DNA from: CAZUTK01 sp964623265
Lineage (GTDB): Bacteria > Electryoneota > B3-LCP
DNA length: 35,065 nucleotides
Reading direction: 5' to 3'
NCBI GenBank assembly: GCA_964623265.1
Contig: CAZUTK010000025.1
Location: 1-35,065 of the forward strand
Shown: in pieces, positions 8,923-16,162 of the stretch
How the letters are laid out: every line of letters begins with the position of its first letter
How positions within the stretch are numbered: position 1 is the stretch's first letter
Translations under genes and position numbers: made by a program
Notes under the pieces: generated by a model
The model's database searches: none
What the model saw: the letters and a program-made list of their open reading frames with translations, nothing else
Told to the model about the DNA's origin: nothing

Positions 8923-9987
8923 ATGAAGACCCATCATCGGTTTTACGTTGGATTCGCATCTATTGCGGCGGTCGTTGTTCAGGCATTTACCTGCTCCGCG
9001 GCGGTCAACCTCGATCTCAGCCTATCGTCGGCGGACAATCTGCAAGTTTTCTTCCTGCAGGATTTAAACGTCAGCGGACAAGCGCCCGCATCGGAAGTAT
9101 TTCGAGCGACAATTCAATCCGATGAACCGCCGCGAAGCTGCCGCCTGGTGTTCTCTATGCGGACAGCGCAGGTGGAGATTTTCAGCAGCAGCACAGGTTC
9201 CTTCACGCTGAATCCGGGTATCGTGCAGATCACGAATCTGGATCTCACCTCTGTCGGGAGTCCTTACCGGCTCGAGAATTTCAATTCCAATTCGGTCGCG
9301 CAATCCATCGAAGATCAATTGCTTCAAAACGGCTATTTTCCCGCTGCTACCTATTACCTGTTGCTCGAATTGTGGTCTTCAGAGCAAACCCTTCTGGCGG
9401 CGGATGAAGTGGTCGCGGTGATCACAAACCCATTCACGACGATGTTGCTATCCCCGGCGGGGACGCCCGAATCACCGGCGTTGATAGGCGGGATGCTGCC
9501 GTTGTTTACTTGGTCTTCCAGCGCAACGCAATTTCTGATCACTGTTTGCGAGAAGACATCGGATGCGATGGATCCCGAATCCGTGATGCAGAGCCGCCCG
9601 AATTATCAGACGGATCCTTCTGCTCCGGTGACAGGTAAGAGTTTCGGTTATCCTGCAGCAGGCGCGAAACCCTTGGAACCTGGGCATACCTATTACTGGC
9701 AGGTGACGGCATTGGTGCAAACCACGAGCGGCTTGAAAGAATATCCCAGTCCCATCGGGGCGTTCACGATCCTGCAGTCTCAGAGCCCGGATGCCGTGCG
9801 GATTCTGACGGCGATTCAGCGGATTTTAGGTCCCGGTTATCTATCCGCTCTGAATCAATTGACCGGATTTCAGCCGACCGGCGAGATTCGACTGAACGGA
9901 GTCGTCATCACGATCGAAGATCTCGAAGCGACGGCGCGGGAATTTGAAAGCGGAGTTCATCGGACGACCGCCGCTCGCGCGGAATGA
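8923..9987 (+). CDS. Exported beta-sandwich (Fn3/Ig-like) protein of unknown function
   Basis: The 354-residue product has an N-terminal signal peptide (hydrophobic to about residue 26, SAA cleavage-like site). I do not recognise a named family. Residues about 28-165 look like an all-beta domain that measures or binds something outside the cytoplasm. Residues about 175-285 resemble a fibronectin type III or Ig-like domain: PLFTWSSSATQFLITV, then PLEPGHTYYWQVTALVQT, a typical Fn3 strand pattern with the conserved Tyr/Trp. The C-terminal 65 residues are a charged helix-turn-strand tail. It is the first gene of a five-gene operon and its stop overlaps the start of the FecR-domain gene by four bases (ATGA), so the two are probably made together and may interact in the periplasm or at the cell surface. 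Confidence 0.8.
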   Translation: MKTHHRFYVGFASIAAVVVQAFTCSAAVNLDLSLSSADNLQVFFLQDLNVSGQAPASEVFRATIQSDEPPRSCRLVFSMRTAQVEIFSSSTGSFTLNPGIVQITNLDLTSVGSPYRLENFNSNSVAQSIEDQLLQNGYFPAATYYLLLELWSSEQTLLAADEVVAVITNPFTTMLLSPAGTPESPALIGGMLPLFTWSSSATQFLITVCEKTSDAMDPESVMQSRPNYQTDPSAPVTGKSFGYPAAGAKPLEPGHTYYWQVTALVQTTSGLKEYPSPIGAFTILQSQSPDAVRILTAIQRILGPGYLSALNQLTGFQPTGEIRLNGVVITIEDLEATAREFESGVHRTTAARAE

Positions 9988-10706
9988 TGGATCGGATTAT
10001 GCGGCGATTCACTGCGCAGTTTCTAAAAGTCGGGTTGATCGCCCTTTTATCGGTCTGCTTTGTCGTCGCTTGCGAAGCGCAAACGGCGGCGGGTTCGGCT
10101 GATTCCTTTGTTGCTCTGGTACTGCGCGTGAAACAGCCGACGCTGGTTCAGCGGATTCAGAGCCAGCAGACGGTTCCGTTGCAGCAGAACGACCGTCTCT
10201 ATCCGGGCGATAGGATCTTTTGCGGCGAGGGGGGGCAGGCGTCCATCATTTTCGGCGATACCGCAGTCGAAATCAAGCTCATCGCCAATTCGGAACTGAT
10301 CTTTCAAGGGCAACGATCTAGCGACGGTATTACCAAGCGGATTTTTCTTCAAGTGGGCAAAGTGCTGACTCAGGTGTTCCGCAAGGAAATGGAAGTCGTG
10401 ACCCCCACGTGCGTTGCGTCCGTCAAAGGCACGAGGTGGTGGACGACGGTGGATCGTTCCCAGCAGACGCAGGTGATTGTGCTGGAAGGGGACGTGAGAG
10501 TGGAAAACCCGATTTCAGGGCTCGTGGAGACGGTATCTGCGGGCAGCACGGCAACCAGCGATCTGACCGGATCTCTGAAAGTTGCTCCGACGAGCAGTTC
10601 GGAAATTCCAGAAGAATCTTCCGGTTCGCAGCAGGGGTCTTTAGACATCAAGTTTGAAGACGGCTCGGGCCAATCCAAAACTCTGCATATAGAATTCGAC
10701 CGCTAA
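9984..10706 (+). CDS. Exported FecR-domain lipoprotein
   Basis: The 240 residues begin with a basic N-terminus (a second possible start is Met6), a hydrophobic stretch and a lipobox-like FVVAC with Cys30, so the protein is probably a lipoprotein. Residues about 45-190 form a FecR domain: the DRLYPGDRIFCGEGG turn, repeated short beta strands, and the diagnostic SVKGTRWW at 147-153 followed by VIVLEGDVRVENP and a SAGSTA stretch. Classical FecR proteins sit across the inner membrane and control a FecI-type sigma factor. This one lacks a cytoplasmic anti-sigma region, and no sigma factor lies in the window, so it is an orphan, secreted form. It is translationally coupled to the upstream gene (ATGA) and followed by a barrel gene and a CHASE2 cyclase, suggesting an envelope-sensing or scaffolding role. 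Confidence 0.85.
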   Translation: MMDRIMRRFTAQFLKVGLIALLSVCFVVACEAQTAAGSADSFVALVLRVKQPTLVQRIQSQQTVPLQQNDRLYPGDRIFCGEGGQASIIFGDTAVEIKLIANSELIFQGQRSSDGITKRIFLQVGKVLTQVFRKEMEVVTPTCVASVKGTRWWTTVDRSQQTQVIVLEGDVRVENPISGLVETVSAGSTATSDLTGSLKVAPTSSSEIPEESSGSQQGSLDIKFEDGSGQSKTLHIEFDR

Positions 10707-10719
10707 TCTGGACGCTATA

Positions 10720-13077
10720 GTGGCGGATCATCGTTACTCTCGGATTCATCTATTTCGCAAACATCCTCCGTATCCTTTGCGCAGCCTGATCTTTAACATT
10801 GGTTTAATCTTTCTCCCTTCCGTCGTCTTCAGTCAGGTGGTGCAACTCTATCCCCAGATCTTTCATCTCCCCATTTTAGAAGCGCCGGCGAACCGCGATC
10901 TCGAAATACGGATTCAAGTGGAAGAAGGAGCCGCGCAGATCCGTTCCGTGCAGCTGATCTGGCGTGTAACCGGTGGAGAATTCAGAACTTCGGAAATGGA
11001 TCCGGTTGTTGGAGGATACCAGTTCACTATCCCCGCCGCTCAGGTGCAGCCTCCACATCTCGAATACGCCATACTGATCCGCTTTCAAAATGGAAGCGAA
11101 GCTTCTTTCCCGCTGCGTGACCCGCTGCAGTTTCCGAATCTGGTCGCCGTCACGCAGCCGCCCGCACGGGAGGCGGTCGGTCCGCAATTCATCCTCTTAC
11201 GTCCGCAGGAAAACGAGATTCTCTTTGAATCGGATGTCGGCATCGCTGTCTCTGTATTCGACCCGGATACTCTATTCGATCCGGCGTCTCTGATGCTGCT
11301 GTTGGATGGCAAAATCCTCCACCCCAAGGAGGTCAGCAGCACCTTTATCCTAGCGGAAACACAAGATCTGAAAGCAGGCAGGCACGAAATCATCATCCAT
11401 TCGAAGTCCCCGAAAGGAAAAAGCAACCCGGAATTCCGCAGATCTTTCCAGATTGCCGGCGTAAAAGGCGAACATCCGCCGGCGACCTTTTTTTGGGAAT
11501 TCACTGGTGAGGCGATTCAGGAAGATTTCAGCGGTGAAGAGGAAGGGATTTTGCGGGGGGACTTGCGCGTAAAAGGGGAAGTGGGAAAATGGCGATATGC
11601 GGTTCGCAGCTATCTCACCAGCGAAGAAGCCTGGGATCGCCAGCCGCAAAACCGGTTTCTGCTCAGCGTGAAACGAACGTCTTTGTCGTTCGCGATAGGC
11701 GATGTGACGCCGCAGTTTTCCGATCTGGTGCTCGCAGGGAAACGCGTTCGGGGATTGGAAATCGGCTTGCATTCGAATCGAATGCACATGCTCGGAGTCT
11801 TCGGCGAAGTGAACAAGGAAATCCCAAACCTCGCTTACCGCAGGATGCTGATTGGGGTCCGTCCCTATTATACGACGCCTTTCGGCGCCCGCTGGGGTTT
11901 CAGTTTCTTAAAGGCAAAGGACACTTCGTCTCCTGAAAATCAGACGTTTCTATCGCCACAGGACAACGTCGTCGTGGGGATGGATGTACAGATTCCTATC
12001 GTGCGCAGGAAGCTGGAATGGAGCTTCGCCACGGCGATGTCTCTGACCGCTCTGGACATACGCGGCGGCACCATCAGCCGCGAGGCGTTGGAAGAAGCCG
12101 GCATCGAAATTCCCGTTGATCCGGATCCTTTCGAATCCATCATCGTAATCAACGAGAGCCTCACGCCGCCGGATCCGTCGAAATTGAGTTCTCTCGCCTG
12201 GATGACGTCTCTGAACTTTAATCAATCCGGGCAGTGGCTTTCGGCAAGCTATCGGAGTGTGGGACCCGCGTACTACTCTTTCGGTAATCCCTATCTGCAG
12301 AATGATTTAGCCGGCTGGAATCTATCGGATCAGTTTTCTCTGTGGAGACGGCGGCTTTTTCTGAATCTCGGATTGAGCCGAATGCGCGATAATTTGGACG
12401 GAAACAAAACGGCTACGACGGTAACCAGTGGGGGTTGGGCGACCATCGCCTTCTATCCGAGCGCACCGGCTCCTCAGGTGACCTTTACAGTGAATTTCAC
12501 GCGCGGATACAACGATTTAAATCGTGTAGACACTTTGTCTGTGCAACTCGACAGCGGCAGCGTCACACAATATTCAGACTTGCGGCGCGATGATTATTCG
12601 AAGACCATCGGTGCATCACTCGTCCAATTTTTCTTTCTGCAGGATTTCAGGCAGACTGTCACACTGAATGCGAACCAGACGAATTTTCAGGATGAGATCG
12701 CCGACCGCCCGCCGGATTTCGTTCGCTTGAACAGTGCATCGAAGCAGTACAGCATCAACTGGCGTTCGGATTTTCTCAGAGAATTCAATGCATCCCTGGA
12801 TTACTCCTATTATTCCAGCGAAACCGTCCTGCAGCCGTACCGGTATCACCTTTTCGGTGCGACGATGAACAGTCATTTTCGAGAACAGCGGGTGAGACTA
12901 TCCTTCGGGGTGCACCGCCGTGACGGCAATCTGGACTTGAGTCGCTGGCAAGGTCAATTAACGGCGGAGTGGGAATTTTACCCGGGTCATACGCTGAAAA
13001 CGACCGCAACCCGCTATTTCAATGATATTGCTGCAGATGAGGGAATTTTCAGGCTGCACTATTTCAAGAGATTTTAA
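10720..13077 (+). CDS. Predicted outer-membrane beta-barrel protein with N-terminal Ig-like domains
   Basis: A GTG start gives 785 residues; a TTG at 10777 is an alternative, and neither has a strong ribosome-binding sequence. A signal peptide (LIFNIGLIFLPSVVFSQ) is followed by two Ig-like beta-sandwich modules (about 45-145 and 150-245). From about 250 to the end the sequence is alternating aromatic and polar beta strands with charged turns, as in outer-membrane barrels, and the chain ends in an aromatic strand with terminal Phe (LHYFKRF), the usual barrel-assembly signal. No TonB box or plug domain is visible. The family is not one I can name. Sitting between the FecR lipoprotein and the CHASE2 cyclase, it may be the outer-membrane partner of the exported FecR domain. 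Confidence 0.8.
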   Translation: MADHRYSRIHLFRKHPPYPLRSLIFNIGLIFLPSVVFSQVVQLYPQIFHLPILEAPANRDLEIRIQVEEGAAQIRSVQLIWRVTGGEFRTSEMDPVVGGYQFTIPAAQVQPPHLEYAILIRFQNGSEASFPLRDPLQFPNLVAVTQPPAREAVGPQFILLRPQENEILFESDVGIAVSVFDPDTLFDPASLMLLLDGKILHPKEVSSTFILAETQDLKAGRHEIIIHSKSPKGKSNPEFRRSFQIAGVKGEHPPATFFWEFTGEAIQEDFSGEEEGILRGDLRVKGEVGKWRYAVRSYLTSEEAWDRQPQNRFLLSVKRTSLSFAIGDVTPQFSDLVLAGKRVRGLEIGLHSNRMHMLGVFGEVNKEIPNLAYRRMLIGVRPYYTTPFGARWGFSFLKAKDTSSPENQTFLSPQDNVVVGMDVQIPIVRRKLEWSFATAMSLTALDIRGGTISREALEEAGIEIPVDPDPFESIIVINESLTPPDPSKLSSLAWMTSLNFNQSGQWLSASYRSVGPAYYSFGNPYLQNDLAGWNLSDQFSLWRRRLFLNLGLSRMRDNLDGNKTATTVTSGGWATIAFYPSAPAPQVTFTVNFTRGYNDLNRVDTLSVQLDSGSVTQYSDLRRDDYSKTIGASLVQFFFLQDFRQTVTLNANQTNFQDEIADRPPDFVRLNSASKQYSINWRSDFLREFNASLDYSYYSSETVLQPYRYHLFGATMNSHFREQRVRLSFGVHRRDGNLDLSRWQGQLTAEWEFYPGHTLKTTATRYFNDIAADEGIFRLHYFKRF

Positions 13078-13091
13078 CCACACAGCGGTAA

Positions 13092-15230
13092 ATGCAAAGC
13101 TATCAAAGAAAAAGCATCCTGCTCCTTTTGCTCTGTTTATCCTCACTGCTGGCTTTCGTCGTCTCCCGGTTGGATTTTTTCGAAGAGCTGGAACGCCGCA
13201 CGCTCGATTCCCGCTTCAAGATCCGAGGACCCCGCGAAATCCGTGAAACCCCTCTTCAGCTCGTTGTAATTGACGATCAAACTCTTTCCGTCTTGGATCA
13301 GAAATTCCCTTACAGCGGTGCTTTGTACGCGCGTTTGATCAGAAATCTCAACCGCGCCGGAGCGAAATGGATCGCTTTTGACATTTCGTTTTCCGAATCC
13401 AATCTTCGGGATCCGGAAGGGGACTCCATCTTCGCAGCTGCGATCCGCGAGGCAGGAAACGTCATTCTCTGCGGAAAAATTGCCTATACCGACTATCGGG
13501 ACTTGGTGCAGCCGCACACAGTAGCAGTCCCGCCGATGCCACTCCTCACGGCAGCGGGCGCTCCTTGGGGTTTGGTCAATGAGCTGACTGACTCCGACGA
13601 TTTTACAAGACGCTATCTGCTTTATCTTCCATTCGGCGGCGACCTGAAGAAGTCATTCGGATTGGAGATACTACAACACCATCTCGGGATACCGATCTCC
13701 GAGAAAATCTCAATTGTTGAGAACAAGCTGAGGTTGGGTGATTGCGAGATCCCACTGTTCGACCGCTATTCCTTCCTGATCAATTACTACGGTCCGGCTG
13801 GAACTTTTCCCGCCATATCCTTTTCCGCCGTTCTGGATGATTCCTCATACACTCTTCGCGACGATCTGGACTCGGATTACATGGAAAATTTCTACCGTGC
13901 GAATGCACCGTCCGGAAACACAACGATTAGAAATCCTTTCGCAGGAAAGGTCATTCTAATCGGAGTTTCAGCGGAAGAGCTGCACGATAACAAGAATACG
14001 CCCTTCTACGATTTCCCCGCTACACCGCGCAAAATGGCGGGCGTGGAAATGCACGCTCACGCCTTACAGACCATTTTCGATCGCGAATTCATCCGGCGCA
14101 GTTCCGTTCTAATGGTACTAGCGTTGAATCTGTTTTTGGCGCTGTTGATTTTTATTCTGGTGAGCTTCCTGAAGCCGCTGAAGGGCTTCTTCGTAGGGAT
14201 TCTCTTGGTGGCGGTAGTGAGCGCCGCTGCGGTTCTGCTCTTCGTCCACGCGAACTATTGGCTGGATGTGATAGCGCCCCTGTTGACTCTGTTATCGGCG
14301 TATTTTAGCACTTCACTCTATCAGTATTTTCGGGAACATCAGGAGAAAGCAGCGATCCGGACGATGTTCTCGCATTATGTCCCGGACCGTATCGTGGAGG
14401 AATTGATTCAGAATCCGGCTCTGCTGAGGTTGGGCGGAGAATATCGTCGAGTCACCGTTTTATTCGCTGATATCAATGACTTCACCGCACTAAGTGAAAA
14501 AGTTGCGCCGGAGAGTCTGGTATTGCATTTAAATGAGTTTATGACCGCCATGACGGAAATTATTTTGAATCATGGAGGGATCATAGATAAATACGAAGGT
14601 GATCTCATCCTGGCGGAATTCGGCGTTCCGGTGCCGATCGAAGATCACTGCAGCCGAGCTTGTCTCGCAGCATTGCAGATGCAGCAACATCTGAAAAGCA
14701 TCCGTGCAGAGTGGATTTTACAAGGTAAGCCGCCGTTCACCCTGCGCATCGGGATCAACACCGGCGAAGTCATCGTGGGCAATATGGGATCGAAATTCGT
14801 CTTCGACTACACCGTGTTGGGGGATCCGGTCAACCTCTGTTCCCGGCTGGAACATGCTAATAAGGTATACGGGACGGAGATCATCATCAGCGAAGAAGTC
14901 CGCCGAGCGCTTCCAGAAACTTTTGTTACCAGGGTGCTCGACGATTTGCGCGTTCACGGGCGCAGCGCGACGGTGCGCATTTTCGAATTGACGGCGCAGC
15001 GCCGTGAGGATCTGTCAATGGAAATGCAGCAAATGTTGGAAGCGTATGAGCAAGGTTGGAACTTCTATATAAAAAGGAATTGGAGCCAAGCCGGCGAATG
15101 CTTTGAACGCGCTTTGCAGCTTCGTCCCGACGACAAGCCCGCGAATGTCTTGCTCAAACGCTGCCGAAGTTTTAAAGCTCAACCGCCTCCCGCCGACTGG
15201 GACGGCGTTTTCAACCTCGATAAAATGTGA
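13092..15230 (+). CDS. CHASE2 sensor class III adenylate/guanylate cyclase
   Basis: This 712-residue membrane receptor should make cAMP (or cGMP) in response to an extracytoplasmic signal. An N-terminal membrane helix (about 8-26) precedes a CHASE2 domain (about 30-330; QLVVIDDQTLSVLD, AGAKWIAFDISFSE). Three hydrophobic helices follow (about 335-415), then a cyclase catalytic domain (about 445-635). The two metal-binding aspartates are Asp460 (FADINDF) and Asp504 (KYEGDLI). Lys500 and Thr574 (DYTVLGD) are at the purine-recognition positions, an ATP-type Lys/Thr pair, and Asn581 and Arg585 are the transition-state residues; all are present, so the enzyme should be active. The tail is a single TPR-like repeat ending in a DWDGVF segment. 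The gene starts 14 bases after the barrel gene and overlaps the acyltransferase start (GTGA). Confidence 0.93.
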   Translation: MQSYQRKSILLLLLCLSSLLAFVVSRLDFFEELERRTLDSRFKIRGPREIRETPLQLVVIDDQTLSVLDQKFPYSGALYARLIRNLNRAGAKWIAFDISFSESNLRDPEGDSIFAAAIREAGNVILCGKIAYTDYRDLVQPHTVAVPPMPLLTAAGAPWGLVNELTDSDDFTRRYLLYLPFGGDLKKSFGLEILQHHLGIPISEKISIVENKLRLGDCEIPLFDRYSFLINYYGPAGTFPAISFSAVLDDSSYTLRDDLDSDYMENFYRANAPSGNTTIRNPFAGKVILIGVSAEELHDNKNTPFYDFPATPRKMAGVEMHAHALQTIFDREFIRRSSVLMVLALNLFLALLIFILVSFLKPLKGFFVGILLVAVVSAAAVLLFVHANYWLDVIAPLLTLLSAYFSTSLYQYFREHQEKAAIRTMFSHYVPDRIVEELIQNPALLRLGGEYRRVTVLFADINDFTALSEKVAPESLVLHLNEFMTAMTEIILNHGGIIDKYEGDLILAEFGVPVPIEDHCSRACLAALQMQQHLKSIRAEWILQGKPPFTLRIGINTGEVIVGNMGSKFVFDYTVLGDPVNLCSRLEHANKVYGTEIIISEEVRRALPETFVTRVLDDLRVHGRSATVRIFELTAQRREDLSMEMQQMLEAYEQGWNFYIKRNWSQAGECFERALQLRPDDKPANVLLKRCRSFKAQPPPADWDGVFNLDKM

Positions 15231-16120
15231 AGCAATTCCGTCACATCATCGAAGAAAAAGGCCTTTTGCTGATCGGTGCGATTTTGCGCCGACTGCCTCG
15301 ATCGCTAAGTTTGAAGCTGGGCGAAGCCATCGGCGGTCTTGTCTATTGGATCGGCATCCGGCGACCCGTTGCTTTGGACAACCTCACGCAGGCTTTTCCG
15401 GATCAGCCGCAAGAGCAAATTCGCAAGATCGCACAGAGTTGTTACCGACACTTCGGCGCCCTGTTGGCGGATTTTTCCCGTCTGCCTTCTTTGAATCGGA
15501 AAGATGTCGCCAGATTCGTCGAAATCGAAGGATTGGACGTCTTGGATACGGCGTTGAAGCACGGGAAGGGTGGCGTTGTCGTATCGGGGCATCTCGGGAA
15601 CTGGGAGTTGATGGGATCTTCCGCAGCGGTGCTCGGTTATCCGGTTTCCTATGTGGTAACAGGTCAGGAAAATGAGCGTGTAGATGAGTTGATGGATTGC
15701 TTCCGCAGAAAAACCGGCGTGCAGATCATCAAGAGAAGAGAAGCGACGAAAGGGGTCCTAAAGGCGCTGCGCGAAAATCGGCTTGTGGCGATCCTGTCGG
15801 ATCAGGACGCGCACGAAGCCGGAGTGTTCGTCCCCTTTTTCGGAAGGGAGGCTTCGACGCCCCGCGGTGCGGCTCTTTTCGCCATTCGTTCCGGCGCCGA
15901 CCTCATTTTTGCGGAATCCTTTCTGCAACGTTCCAGAAAACTGAAGGTGATCTTTCAGCCGGTGCCACGGAATGGTCTTCCTGAGGATTTCAATGCTGCA
16001 GTGGATATACTAACCCACCGGTTCACCCGTATGCTGGAAGATGCCGTGCGCCGCCATCCGGAACAGTGGTTCTGGATGCATCGCCGCTGGAAATCCCATC
16101 CGCCGGCAGGATCCAAATAA
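15227..16120 (+). CDS. LpxL/HtrB-type lysophospholipid / lipid A acyltransferase
   Basis: A 297-residue inner-membrane-associated enzyme of the LpxL/LpxM family that transfers acyl chains to lipid A precursors or related lipids. Residues 45-60 carry the family segment RRPVALDNLTQAFPD. The catalytic H-x4-E is His122 to Glu127 in SGHLGNWEL, and a downstream FGREASTPRGAALFA segment fits the substrate-binding loop. The GTG start sits in a GTGA overlap with the cyclase stop, so translation is coupled to it. As the last gene before a strong terminator, it probably belongs functionally to the signalling operon, for example adjusting the outer membrane when the sensor is engaged, but the substrate cannot be told from sequence. 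I leave the symbol blank because LpxL, LpxM and other paralogues are not distinguishable here. Confidence 0.9.
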   Translation: MKQFRHIIEEKGLLLIGAILRRLPRSLSLKLGEAIGGLVYWIGIRRPVALDNLTQAFPDQPQEQIRKIAQSCYRHFGALLADFSRLPSLNRKDVARFVEIEGLDVLDTALKHGKGGVVVSGHLGNWELMGSSAAVLGYPVSYVVTGQENERVDELMDCFRRKTGVQIIKRREATKGVLKALRENRLVAILSDQDAHEAGVFVPFFGREASTPRGAALFAIRSGADLIFAESFLQRSRKLKVIFQPVPRNGLPEDFNAAVDILTHRFTRMLEDAVRRHPEQWFWMHRRWKSHPPAGSK

Positions 16121-16145
16121 AAAAGCCCCGCAACGGGGCTTTTTC
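16119..16145. terminator. Bidirectional intrinsic terminator
   Basis: AGCCCCG at 16124-16130, a CAA loop and CGGGGCT at 16134-16140 form a perfect seven-pair stem flanked by an A-run on the left and a T-run on the right. It overlaps the acyltransferase stop and lies 18 bases beyond the stop of the convergent Ig-repeat gene, so it can end transcription from both sides. Confidence 0.9.
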
Positions 16146-16162
16146 ATTGATGTTGTTGAAGG

